9,752 nt of DNA. Origin: Bacteroidales bacterium. GTDB taxonomy: Bacteria > Bacteroidota > Bacteroidia > Bacteroidales > WCHB1-69. Both the position numbers and the translations under genes were made by a program. The notes under the pieces are model-generated. The model saw only the letters and a list, made by a program, of their open reading frames with translations, was not told where the DNA came from and did no database searches. The stretch covers positions 1-9,752 of the forward strand of contig JAIRTU010000201.1 in assembly GCA_031254735.1 (NCBI GenBank), in the 5' to 3' direction. How positions within the stretch are numbered: the stretch's first letter is position 1; each line of letters opens with the position of its first letter. Below, piece after piece: positions 1 to 7,138 of the stretch.

Positions 1-155
1 AGATATTCGGTTAATACAATTGAAAATGACTCTTTTGCTTCATCTTCCGTATCTCCGTAACCGTATAAATCCAATGCCGAACAATAAGCGTAAAAGACGT
101 TATCTTCTTTAAATAAGACTATTACTAATTTTACGGTAACATCTGAATTTTCCAT
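1..155 (-). CDS. HicB-like antitoxin-family protein, 5' part only
   Basis: The visible 51 residues start MENSDVTVKLVIVLFKEDN and continue with a VFYAYCSALDLYGYGDTEDEA segment. This matches the HicB-like fold, in which a beta strand with an xYxAYCPxLxGxxxxGDTxEEA pattern is followed by a helix. Family knowledge: HicB proteins are antitoxins that bind the HicA mRNA interferase and often autoregulate through a C-terminal DNA-binding domain, but many Bacteroidota HicB-like proteins are solitary. The start is the ATG at 153-155, about 27 bases inside a TACCTTTG -7 box. The 236 bp upstream hold no hicA-like gene, so a toxin partner, if present, must lie beyond the window edge. The C-terminal part, including any DNA-binding domain, is missing from the window. 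Fold assignment is fairly good; an antitoxin role is inference. Confidence 0.68.
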   Translation of the reverse strand, partial: MENSDVTVKLVIVLFKEDNVFYAYCSALDLYGYGDTEDEAKESFSIVLTEY

Positions 156-181
156 ACGTTAATCTACTTTTTTATTTCTAG

Positions 182-189
182 CAAAGGTA
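182..189 (-). promoter_or_regulatory. -7 box for the HicB-like gene
   Basis: The minus strand reads TACCTTTG, an exact fit to the Bacteroidota -7 consensus TAnnTTTG, about 27 bases before the ATG at 155. I see no good -33 TTTG at the usual spacing. The short leader is typical of this phylum. Confidence 0.5.
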
Positions 190-270
190 TAAAAAAATTA
201 TTCTTCGTTTTTTATTCCTTGCAGGGAACTTTCATATCTCCATTTTCGTTTTTTTCGCAGGCGACAAAAA

Positions 271-316
271 GCAGTGAATAACGATGAACGATTAATCCGG
301 CTCTCCGGTTCAGACA
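271..316. repeat. Remnant of the intergenic repeat modules seen at the right end
   Basis: This intergenic stretch contains AGTGAATAACG (273-283), the reverse complement of CGTTATTCACT found at 7096-7106. It also contains TTAATCC (292-298) followed by CCGGTTCAGAC (305-315). The same two words are fused as TTAATCC/CCGGTTCAGAC at 9588-9604 in the third right-hand repeat unit. An inverted CCGG-ctct-CCGG lies between them here. The shared words are short, so common origin is likely but not proven. Confidence 0.4.
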
Positions 317-329
317 AAGCGATTTTGGA

Positions 330-363
330 AACAAAAACACAGCCGCATTAAAAAATACGGCTG
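330..363 (-). terminator. Intrinsic terminator after the SUMF1-fold gene
   Basis: On the minus strand CAGCCGTATT (354-363) pairs with AATGCGGCTG (340-349) across a TTTT loop. The stem is 10 bp with a single G.U pair. A T-rich run, TGTTTTTGTTT, follows immediately. It lies 28 bases past the stop codon at 392 and should end transcription of the methyltransferase-SUMF1 unit before the HicB-like gene's own promoter. Confidence 0.85.
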
Positions 364-391
364 CTGTTGATTATGAAATTAAAAGAACTTT

Positions 392-1021
392 TTATCTTAC
401 AATTACTTTGCAGCGAAAGCCGAGCATTGCATCGGCGTTGGTATAATCGCCGAAACGCAATCCGTTGGACGCTGCACCGATGACCGTTTTTCCGTTTGCC
501 GTCATTTCGTTTACATTGTCGGAAAGACCTGTCAGTTCTTTACTTTTGGTGTTTACCGATGTCAAAGAGTTGACCGAAGTTTTTGTTTTTTGTGCGTCAT
601 ACGCATTTTGAAACTCACTTTCTGTCGGCAGAGAGAATAAATAGGAGGACGTATTACTTTTCTTTTTGTTACGGTTTTCGTAATCCGTACGCCAAGAGCA
701 ATACCGTTTTGCCTGTTGCAGCGTAATGCCCACAACAGGATAATTTTGCAACTCCGGATTGTTCAAATAATTTTCCGTCTTATACGCATTCTTACAGACA
801 GCATCATCGGGGAGGCAACTCTGATAGTATTCGTTATCGACTTCGTATGTTGTTACGTCATTGAGATACACATTCCAATCCGCAATGGTTACTTCGTGAA
901 TTTGAATGTACGCATTTTCCATGTTGGGAATGGCGACAACACCGGTGGGCGGAGTTCCTTGTGCAAAACTCCGAACAATACAAACTAAACTGATACTTAG
1001 CATTAAAATAACTTTTTTCAT
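392..1021 (-). CDS. Small secreted FGE-sulfatase (SUMF1)-fold protein
   Basis: This 209-residue protein has a signal peptide (about 1-20, ending SFAQ). The remainder has the word order of the formylglycine-generating-enzyme/SUMF1 family: EVTIADWNVYL (43-53), YPVVGITLQQAKRYCSWRT (94-112), FSLPTESEFQNA (129-140, the family's RLPTExEWExA), LSDNVNEMTANG (166-177, GNVWEW-like) and GFRCKV (201-206). It lacks a lipobox, so it is probably periplasmic or secreted. It is shorter than true FGE (roughly 270-300 residues), and the C-terminal active-site cysteine pair is not visible where expected. Sulfatase activation is therefore unlikely, and a structural or binding role, like other Bacteroidota proteins with this fold such as GldJ/GldK, is more plausible. 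It starts 20 bp after the methyltransferase stop with no promoter of its own seen, which suggests co-transcription, and is followed by a strong terminator. Confidence 0.78.
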   Translation of the reverse strand: MKKVILMLSISLVCIVRSFAQGTPPTGVVAIPNMENAYIQIHEVTIADWNVYLNDVTTYEVDNEYYQSCLPDDAVCKNAYKTENYLNNPELQNYPVVGITLQQAKRYCSWRTDYENRNKKKSNTSSYLFSLPTESEFQNAYDAQKTKTSVNSLTSVNTKSKELTGLSDNVNEMTANGKTVIGAASNGLRFGDYTNADAMLGFRCKVIVR

Positions 1022-1041
1022 TTTTTTATTTTTATTATGAT

Positions 1042-2217
1042 TTATACTGAATTAATTTCCTGTTTATCTTTTTGTTTTTTGCTGCCCTGGTACATCTCGT
1101 ATTTATAAAAGATACATTCCAAAGCCGCATTGTTCACTTTAAATTTTTGAGCAGGACGAAGTCCGAATTTTTTCATTGCATCTTTGTTCGGCGTAATTAT
1201 CCATGCTACACTATTGATATGTTTTTGCTTCAAAACGTTGCCTACACTTTGATAAAAATTTTCAACATCTTCTATTTTCATGCGTTCGCCGTAGGGCGGA
1301 TTGATGATGATAACCGACGGAACAGGCTGTGGCTTAACATCTTCAAAAGATTCTATCGATAATTTTATCCATTTGTCCAGCTTCATTTTTTTTACGTTTT
1401 CTTTCGCTTCTTTTATGTACCGAAACGAAATATCGCTGCCATAAATTGTATGATTAAATTCCGAAATGGCATTATCGGCGTCGTTTCGTATTTTGTTCCA
1501 TAGCTTTTCGTCGAAATTTTTCCAATACATAAATCCGAAATCATTCCGAAAATACGCTGCCGGCATATTTACGGCAAACATAGCCGCTTCTATGGGCAGA
1601 GTTGCCGAACCGCACATAAAATCAACGAAATCGCAATCGGCTTGCCAACCGCTAATCGCTATCAATCCTGCCGCCAGCACCTCGTTGAGTGCCGCAAAAT
1701 GGCGGGTGGTTTTGTATCCTCTTCGGTGCAACGATTCTCCCGAAGTGTCTAACGAAACACTGCATTGGTTGCCGTTTACATAAATATCAACCGAAACATC
1801 GGGATATTGCTTGTCTACACTTGGGCGACAATTGTATTTCTCGCGAAAACGATCGCAAAGAGCATCTTTTGCCAACAGACTTGCGTACTGCGAATTGGAG
1901 AAAATAGATTGATTGATAATTGCGTGCATGCAAAAAGTTCCGTCTTGGAAAAGATATTGCTCGAAAGGTATTCTGAATATATATTTGTAAAACTGTTCGT
2001 TGGTGTTGAACTCAAACGTTGCGACAGGTTGCAAAATCCGCAAAACGGTTCTGCAACAATAGTTTGCTTTGTACATCAGGGCTTTATCTCCCCAAAATTC
2101 CACCGCACGGTGCAACAAAACAACATCTTCGGCGCCCAGCTTTTTTAGTTCTTCTGCGGCAACCGTCTCCAACCCTTGAAAAGTCTTTGCAATATATCGT
2201 GTGAGGCTTTTATCCAT
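1042..2217 (-). CDS. THUMP-domain class I SAM-dependent RNA methyltransferase (RlmL N-domain/YpsC-like)
   Basis: This 391-residue cytoplasmic enzyme probably methylates a guanine N2 in 23S rRNA; the E. coli relative is the N-terminal half of RlmL, acting at G2445. An N-terminal ferredoxin-like part (1-60, with GLETVAAEEL) is followed by a THUMP domain (about 60-155), which binds RNA. The Rossmann methyltransferase domain has motif I VDFMCGSATLPIEAA (198-212) and the catalytic NPPYGER (306-312), typical of base-amino methyltransferases. Motif I has Ala205 where family members usually have Gly (CGSGT); this small change should be tolerated. Length is normal for the single-domain form common in Bacteroidota. 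The C-terminal tail is lysine-rich (GSKKQKDKQ). The ATG at 2217 lies just inside a TACTTTTG -7 box. The family is clear; the exact rRNA position is inferred. Confidence 0.92.
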   Translation of the reverse strand: MDKSLTRYIAKTFQGLETVAAEELKKLGAEDVVLLHRAVEFWGDKALMYKANYCCRTVLRILQPVATFEFNTNEQFYKYIFRIPFEQYLFQDGTFCMHAIINQSIFSNSQYASLLAKDALCDRFREKYNCRPSVDKQYPDVSVDIYVNGNQCSVSLDTSGESLHRRGYKTTRHFAALNEVLAAGLIAISGWQADCDFVDFMCGSATLPIEAAMFAVNMPAAYFRNDFGFMYWKNFDEKLWNKIRNDADNAISEFNHTIYGSDISFRYIKEAKENVKKMKLDKWIKLSIESFEDVKPQPVPSVIIINPPYGERMKIEDVENFYQSVGNVLKQKHINSVAWIITPNKDAMKKFGLRPAQKFKVNNAALECIFYKYEMYQGSKKQKDKQEINSV

Positions 2218-2234
2218 ATTCTAATACTATTTTG

Positions 2235-2263
2235 CAAAAGTAATATAATTTTTTGACTTCAAT
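2235..2263 (-). promoter_or_regulatory. Promoter of the RNA methyltransferase gene
   Basis: The minus strand has TACTTTTG at 2235-2242, an exact TAnnTTTG -7 element, 17 bases from ATTG at 2260-2263, a partial -33 element. It sits in the 41-bp gap and overlaps the stop codon of the preceding gene, so the methyltransferase unit can be transcribed independently. The -7 box and flank TGCAAAAGTAATATAA (2233-2248, plus strand) are identical to 2882-2897. Confidence 0.65.
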
Positions 2264-2861
2264 GAGGAAATAAGAAAATCATCATAAATGCAAATCTTTC
2301 TTCCGGCTTTCGGAAATTAATTTTCTCGTTTTCAAATAGTAACATAGCGTATATTGTCGGACAATAAACATCATGGCAAAGCATTGCATTTTCATAATAG
2401 TGTTTATAAAACTTGTTTTTATTACCCATTTTTTTAATCAACTGCATATATTTTCCTCTCATATTGAATGCAAAATTACGATCGGAAAGATAAACGGTTA
2501 CCCATTCTTTTTCTCCGTATTTCCTAATTCTGAAAGAATCTGCAAATATTTCTTTTAGATGAATTAAATCGAGAGACCGGAAAAAGGATTTTCCGGATTC
2601 TTCGTCAGGGACTAACGGGTCAATAGTTCCCGAATCGCCGATAAAACCCATATTGTTTTCTAAGATTGCCTTATATGCTTCATCTATCGGTAAATTCGTA
2701 TCTGTTTTCGACAACACAAAAGCATCGTAGAAATCAATAATTTGATACATTGTTTTTGCCTCTTCCGGTGTAAAGATTTTATCTATCGGATTCTTTTTTT
2801 GAGCTTTGGCAAAAAACGAAAAAAATATCACGCAAGAAAAAAGAAATATTTTGTTTCTCAT
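2259..2861 (-). CDS. Secreted protein of unknown function
   Basis: I do not recognise this 200-residue protein. It opens with a signal peptide, MRNKIFLFSCVIFFSFFAKA, with likely cleavage after AKA, and no lipobox cysteine, so it is probably periplasmic or secreted. The mature part is mixed alpha/beta, with an acidic GDSGTIDPLVPDEESG stretch, an aromatic C-terminal half (FYKHYYENAMLCHDVYC) and an FAFMMIFLFPH ending. It has two cysteines in CHDVYC. A longer reading frame opens at an ATG at 2918, but the promoter -7 box lies inside that extension (2884-2891), so the ATG at 2861 just before the signal peptide is preferred. The gene has its own promoter and ends 41 bp before the methyltransferase. 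No function is assigned. Confidence 0.78.
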   Translation of the reverse strand: MRNKIFLFSCVIFFSFFAKAQKKNPIDKIFTPEEAKTMYQIIDFYDAFVLSKTDTNLPIDEAYKAILENNMGFIGDSGTIDPLVPDEESGKSFFRSLDLIHLKEIFADSFRIRKYGEKEWVTVYLSDRNFAFNMRGKYMQLIKKMGNKNKFYKHYYENAMLCHDVYCPTIYAMLLFENEKINFRKPEERFAFMMIFLFPH

Positions 2862-2883
2862 TTGTAGAACAATTTTTATTCTG

Positions 2884-2914
2884 CAAAAGTAATATAAATT
2901 ATCGGGAATACAAA
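2884..2914 (-). promoter_or_regulatory. Promoter of the unknown secreted-protein gene
   Basis: The minus strand carries TTTG (2911-2914), 19 bases, then TACTTTTG (2884-2891), a near-ideal Bacteroidota -33/-7 pair. The ATG at 2861 follows after a leader of about 15-20 bases. This placement rules against the upstream in-frame ATG at 2918. Confidence 0.78.
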
Positions 2915-2956
2915 ACAAAACCTTTCTAAAATTTCACCTGAACGATGACTGTCTTT

Positions 2957-3616
2957 TTAGTTCTTTTTCGGCTTAAACTTTATGCTGAGACCGGCACGGA
3001 CGATGCTTTTGCTCGGAAAAAAAGGCAATGTTTTATACGCAATGGGTCGGATAGAATCCTTTATATAGAATTTTCCGAATGAATATTCCGCAAAAATACC
3101 TGCATGTTTGGCAAAATAAAAAGCAAAACCCAAACCTGTTGCCCATTCGTGTTCGTATGGATAATCTTTGGAAGTCAGAGAACTTCTTCCGCCGTATTTT
3201 GCAGTTACATATAAATCAAAACGAAAATCGGGCATCTTGATAAAAAAAGGAAAAATATGCAAATTGCCTTGAACACCATACGAAAGGAAATGACCGTCTT
3301 GGCTTACAGCACCTACCAAAGAATTATCGTTATCGTAAAGCGTAAAAATTGCATGCCTGTATTGAGCATATCCCAAATAAGTGCCGACTTCAAGAAAATT
3401 CAACACGCCGTAATTGCCCTCCAGACGAAAATCGGCGGTATAATCTGCTTTCAACTTTTCATAATTGCTTGAAACTGTTTTATTGTAATTTTTCGCATAG
3501 GGGGCGCAACTCAATTTGATATTCCACCGTTTTTTCAGATACGATTCTTGAGCGGATAGCGTTGTTCCACTCAAACTTCCCAACAGAATAGAGATGATTA
3601 TGAAAATTCTTGTCAT
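2957..3616 (-). CDS. Probable outer-membrane beta-barrel protein
   Basis: This 219-residue protein has a signal peptide (1-22, cleavage near LSAQ) and then alternating hydrophobic/polar strands rich in Tyr, Phe and Gly: ADFRLEGNYGVLNFLEVGTYLGYAQYR, HFLSYGVQGNLHIFPFF, FRFDLYVTAKYGG, WATGLGFAFYFAKHAGIFAEYSFG. It ends in an amphipathic last strand, SIVRAGLSIKFK. This pattern is that of small 8-strand OmpA/OmpW-like barrels common as hypothetical outer-membrane proteins in Bacteroidota. No C-terminal peptidoglycan-binding domain is present, so it is a barrel only. It lies divergent from the DUF4249/receptor pair across 123 bp. A role in porin function, adhesion or stability cannot be separated from the sequence. 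Confidence 0.75.
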   Translation of the reverse strand: MTRIFIIISILLGSLSGTTLSAQESYLKKRWNIKLSCAPYAKNYNKTVSSNYEKLKADYTADFRLEGNYGVLNFLEVGTYLGYAQYRHAIFTLYDNDNSLVGAVSQDGHFLSYGVQGNLHIFPFFIKMPDFRFDLYVTAKYGGRSSLTSKDYPYEHEWATGLGFAFYFAKHAGIFAEYSFGKFYIKDSIRPIAYKTLPFFPSKSIVRAGLSIKFKPKKN

Positions 3617-3644
3617 TGTTTTTACTTTATAAATTTGCCGTTTG

Positions 3645-3652
3645 CAGATATA
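3645..3652 (-). promoter_or_regulatory. Possible -7 box for the beta-barrel gene
   Basis: The minus strand reads TATATCTG, one mismatch from TAnnTTTG, 28 bases before the ATG at 3616. No -33 TTTG is seen at the right spacing, so this is tentative. Confidence 0.3.
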
Positions 3653-3701
3653 AAACGGAGTTCGTGCCGGTTTATTTTGTACTTTTTCACCTGTCGTTGC
3701 G

Positions 3702-3709
3702 TTAGTTTG
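3702..3709 (+). promoter_or_regulatory. Possible -7 box for the DUF4249/receptor pair
   Basis: TTAGTTTG lies 30 bases before the ATG at 3740 and differs from TAnnTTTG at one position. A TTTG at 3676-3679 is 22 bases upstream, longer than usual. The operon must have a promoter in this 123-bp divergent gap, but this is only the best candidate. Confidence 0.3.
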
Positions 3710-3739
3710 TCATATCTTATACCGAAAATTGCTTATTGA

Positions 3740-4612
3740 ATGCGAACGAAACAAATTGTTTTTTATATTTTAAGTGTTGCTCTGTTGTCGGTTTCCTGCC
3801 GTAAGGAAGTCAAAAATGATTTTGAGGATTTTTCCGCAATGCCTGTTGTTAACAGTATTTTGGTTGCCGGCGAGCCGGTGCAGGTACATCTGTCGTTGAC
3901 AGCCCAAATAAATTCCAATGATTTCCTGCTTGTGGAAAATGCTAAAATATTCCTGTATGCAGACAACGTCTTTGTCGAAGAATTAAGCTGCACAGAAAAA
4001 GGCATTTACCGATCGAATATTCTTGTAGAACCGCAAAAAGAATATGCTTGCAAGATATTGATTCCCGATTTTGACACGCTTTTTTGTCGGAGTAAAATTC
4101 CTGCAACAAGTCGCATATCAAATGTGAAATATATTCCTGCTGCGGGTTTGGACGATGAGGGACTGCTGCACCCTGCCCTTGAACTGACTTTTGAAAACAA
4201 TCTTTCGCAACGCCTGTATTATGAAGTGGCTTTGCGACACCTCGCACTTGGCTACGAACATCATGTATTTATTTTACCGAATAACGATCCGCTTATTGTT
4301 CGAGAAGGGGTGAATAATCTTGCCGTTTTCAGCAATGAGGGCATTGCAGAACCTTTTTATACGTTGAAATTGAATATTCGACCATCGTCTGCGTTTCATC
4401 TTGACGATAAGCTTTTGGTGGAATTTCGTTCGGTCGATTATGCTTATTATCAATATGTGAAGAACCGAAAACTGTACGAACAGGGCTATTATTCCGATGT
4501 TTTTGAGAATTATTCGCCCGTTGCCTTATATTCTAATGTAGATAATGCTTACGGTATTTTTGCCGGCTATACATTTGTGAAAACGGATACCATTTATATT
4601 AAGAAAAACTAA
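3740..4612 (+). CDS. DUF4249-family outer-membrane lipoprotein, partner of the receptor
   Basis: This 290-residue protein has a lipoprotein signal (1-19) ending in SVSC, with Cys20 as the lipidated residue. Charged residues right after it (RKEVKNDFED) suggest surface-exported lipoprotein sorting, as seen in Bacteroidota. The mature part has the DUF4249 pattern: an early MPVVNSILVAGEPVQVHLSLT strand pair, VENAKIFLYADN, then KGIYRSNILVEPQKEYACKI with a beta-sandwich character, and a C-terminal LLVEFRSVDYAYYQYV followed by NVDNAYGIFAGYT. The last motif, with Asn/Ala-Tyr-Gly-Ile-Phe, is frequent at the end of this family. Family knowledge: DUF4249 genes usually sit next to TonB-dependent receptors with a carboxypeptidase-like domain, as here, 4 bp downstream. 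It probably captures or caps a substrate for that receptor, like SusD for SusC; the substrate is unknown. Confidence 0.82.
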   Translation: MRTKQIVFYILSVALLSVSCRKEVKNDFEDFSAMPVVNSILVAGEPVQVHLSLTAQINSNDFLLVENAKIFLYADNVFVEELSCTEKGIYRSNILVEPQKEYACKILIPDFDTLFCRSKIPATSRISNVKYIPAAGLDDEGLLHPALELTFENNLSQRLYYEVALRHLALGYEHHVFILPNNDPLIVREGVNNLAVFSNEGIAEPFYTLKLNIRPSSAFHLDDKLLVEFRSVDYAYYQYVKNRKLYEQGYYSDVFENYSPVALYSNVDNAYGIFAGYTFVKTDTIYIKKN

Positions 4613-4616
4613 CGGA

Positions 4617-7016
4617 ATGAAATATATTGTCGGATTATTTTTGTTGCTTCTGTCGGTTATTGAACTTTCAGCACAACACAAAATACGAATATTCGGATTT
4701 GTTTCTGACAGCCGAAGCGGAGAAAAATTGATAGGTGCAACGCTGTATGATACCGTTGCTCAACAGGGAGCAGTAAGCGATAATGATGGTTATTTTAGTT
4801 TGGCAATGTCGGCTTCTGCCTGTTTGAGAGTGAGTTATATCGGATATTCCCCTGTTTTTATTGCTGTAAAAGATTACGAAAAAGATACGTTGCTGCGTAT
4901 ACAGTTAGAGGCTGTGTCGTCTCAACTCAATGAATTTGTTGTTGAGGCAAAAAGAGAAATGAAAGCCAATGTTGTCGGGTTGAACAGTATGGAAATGAGC
5001 TATATGCCGTCGATTGGGAGTAAGCCGGATATTATGCGGCAGTTGCAGGCATTGCCCGGAATTGCCATGCAAAACGAAAGTTCAAGTACTTTGTTGGTCA
5101 GAGGCGGCGACCCGGGGCAGAATTTATATCTGATAGACAATGTTCCGATTATTTATGTCAATCATTTGGGTGGATTTTTTTCGGTGTTTAATCCCGATAT
5201 TATCAATCAAATAGATGTTTACAAAGGCGGATTTCCGTCTCGATTTGGCGGAAAAATATCTTCGGTGGTTGATATTACCCAAAAAGAAGGCGATCGTTCG
5301 CTTTGGAAAGGCAATTTCAGTGCGGGAATTACCGATTTGTCGTTTGCGGTGGAGGGTCACTGCTCCCAAAATACGGCTCTGATTGTTACAGGAAGAAAGA
5401 CACTCATCGATTTGCTGATGTGGCTCTTTTCTTCGCTTTCCAATGGTGGAGATTATCGATTTTTGTATGGTTTTCATGATGTCAATGCAAAATTTTCATG
5501 GAAGATAAACGAGAAAAATTCCATGATATTCAATTTTTATCAGGGTGATGATTATTTTTCTACAACATTTAAAAACCTGATGCTCAACAATGAAAAAGAA
5601 ACCTCAAAAATACGAAACAAATGGGGAAACATACTGTTTTCGGCAAGGTGGAAGCATATTGTTTCTTCCAAATTGTTTGCCAATCACACCCTTTCGTTTA
5701 CTCGCTATCGACTGCAGCAAAAAAGCACCCTGACAAGTGCGGACACTTCCATTCAATACCAATACCTTAATTTTCTGCAAGATATTTCGTTAAAAACCGA
5801 ATGGAAATACTCCGTTTCTCCGATTTGGGAAATGCAGTTTGGCGGAAATGTTTCCCTGCTTTCCGCTCTTCCGTCTTATGTTTATGCCACCAATCAAAAC
5901 CAAACGAAAAAACGGTACACCCACGCTTTTCAAACCAATTTGTATTGGGAAAATATCATCAATTGGAAGAAAATAAAATTGATTGCAGGCGTTCGGGGAG
6001 TAGATTATTTGACGAAAGATTATACGCATTTTTCTTTTGAACCTCGTGCGAATATACGTGTTTGTGTTGCCAAAAATAATTATATCCATTTGAGTTATTC
6101 CAAAATCAGCCAACAAACGCATTTGTTAATGTCATCGGGAACACTTTTTCAAAACGAAACATGGATATTTTCCAATAAATCTGTTTTGCCTGCGTATGCT
6201 CATCAATATACTGTCGGTTGGCAGGGAACGTTCCTGAAAGATATATTATTTTCCGAAATAACAGTATTTTATAAGACTATGTGCCATTTGGCAACCTATA
6301 AAGACGGTTATTCTTCATTGATTGGAGACGAAAATTGGGAAAACCGAATTGCACCCGACGGAAAAGGAAAATCGTTTGGCTGTGAGTTTTTGTTAAAAGC
6401 GGCTTACGGAAAATGGAACGGATTTGTCGCTTATACCCTGTCGAAGACTACACGAAAATATCCGCTTGTAAATCAGGGAAAAATATTTCTATTTGACTAC
6501 GACCGACCGCATGTTTTGTCTTTGTTTGTAGGCTGTAAAATTACGCCCAAACTGAATCTGTCTTTGAGTTGGACATACATGACAGGACAGCTTTACACTC
6601 CTGCAATCGGACGGCAATTGATGATTACCGAAAGCGGCGACTATCAAGCGGCACTTATCTATGGCGAAAAAAACAGCGACAGAATGAAAGATTATCATCG
6701 TTTAGATGTGGCACTCAATTATGAGAAGATCGGAAAGCGGGGAAATAAAGTTGTTTGGACGGTTTCTGTTTACAACCTCTACAATCGTTTAAATCCGTAT
6801 ATTTACTATTATAATCATGATAATTCTTCGGAACGCTATACGTATAACATAGAGCCTTTGCATTTGTATCAGATTACTTTGTTTCCTGTTATTCCCTCTT
6901 TCTCTTATAAAGTTTTTTTTCGGCAAAAAGCAAAGCAGGAAAAAGAACACTTGAAAATAACCCGACAACAACAGAAAGGAGACAGATTTAAAAAGTGGCT
7001 TTACCATGAGAATTGA
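4617..7016 (+). CDS. TonB-dependent receptor with carboxypeptidase-regulatory-like domain
   Basis: This 799-residue outer-membrane transporter starts with a signal peptide (1-20, ending SAQ). A carboxypeptidase D regulatory-like domain follows (about 24-100: FGFVSDSRSGEKLIGATL, SDNDGYFSLAM, YIGYSP). The plug domain is at about 120-225, with LLVRGGDPGQNLYLIDNVPI (159-178), DIINQIDVYKGGFPSRFGGK (194-213) and SSVVDI. A 22-strand-type barrel occupies about 230-768 and ends PSFSYKVFF, a normal terminal strand. No N-terminal sigma-regulator (STN) domain is seen. It takes up a ligand using energy passed by TonB-ExbBD, whose genes are not in this window. The start is 4 bp after the DUF4249 stop, so the two are surely one operon. 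Unusually, 31 residues (769-799) with ten Lys/Arg follow the last barrel strand, a position where most receptors stop. The substrate is not predictable. Confidence 0.93.
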   Translation: MKYIVGLFLLLLSVIELSAQHKIRIFGFVSDSRSGEKLIGATLYDTVAQQGAVSDNDGYFSLAMSASACLRVSYIGYSPVFIAVKDYEKDTLLRIQLEAVSSQLNEFVVEAKREMKANVVGLNSMEMSYMPSIGSKPDIMRQLQALPGIAMQNESSSTLLVRGGDPGQNLYLIDNVPIIYVNHLGGFFSVFNPDIINQIDVYKGGFPSRFGGKISSVVDITQKEGDRSLWKGNFSAGITDLSFAVEGHCSQNTALIVTGRKTLIDLLMWLFSSLSNGGDYRFLYGFHDVNAKFSWKINEKNSMIFNFYQGDDYFSTTFKNLMLNNEKETSKIRNKWGNILFSARWKHIVSSKLFANHTLSFTRYRLQQKSTLTSADTSIQYQYLNFLQDISLKTEWKYSVSPIWEMQFGGNVSLLSALPSYVYATNQNQTKKRYTHAFQTNLYWENIINWKKIKLIAGVRGVDYLTKDYTHFSFEPRANIRVCVAKNNYIHLSYSKISQQTHLLMSSGTLFQNETWIFSNKSVLPAYAHQYTVGWQGTFLKDILFSEITVFYKTMCHLATYKDGYSSLIGDENWENRIAPDGKGKSFGCEFLLKAAYGKWNGFVAYTLSKTTRKYPLVNQGKIFLFDYDRPHVLSLFVGCKITPKLNLSLSWTYMTGQLYTPAIGRQLMITESGDYQAALIYGEKNSDRMKDYHRLDVALNYEKIGKRGNKVVWTVSVYNLYNRLNPYIYYYNHDNSSERYTYNIEPLHLYQITLFPVIPSFSYKVFFRQKAKQEKEHLKITRQQQKGDRFKKWLYHEN

Positions 7017-7138
7017 AACAATTTTGTGTGATTAATCTGATTAGTGGGATTGCTTTTTTGTGTCGTTATGGCGTTATCACTCACTGTCAGTTATTCGTTA
7101 TTCACTGTCAAACGCCCCTTTGTGATTTCTTTTTTTGG
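7017..7138. other. Convergent intergenic gap with a repeat-linker remnant
   Basis: The 122 bp between the receptor stop and the ComF stop contain TTATTCGTTATTCACT (7091-7106), the AT-rich linker wording that also occurs in the right-hand repeat units (9160-9185) and, inverted, at 273-283. I see no clean hairpin plus T-run terminator for either gene. Short open frames here run into the ComF gene antisense and are not credible. Confidence 0.4.

Noticed and set aside
1466..2148. Several plus-strand frames up to 127 residues antisense to the methyltransferase
   Set aside because: They are complements of a clearly conserved enzyme gene; none has family motifs or a promoter.
2862..2918. N-terminal extension of the unknown secreted protein to the ATG at 2918
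   Set aside because: It would bury the signal peptide 19 residues in and contains the gene's own -7 box at 2884-2891.
3617..3739. Riboswitch (for example cobalamin) before the DUF4249/receptor operon
   Set aside because: The gap is only 123 bp and shows no recognisable conserved box or multi-helix fold; the probable leader is about 25 bases.
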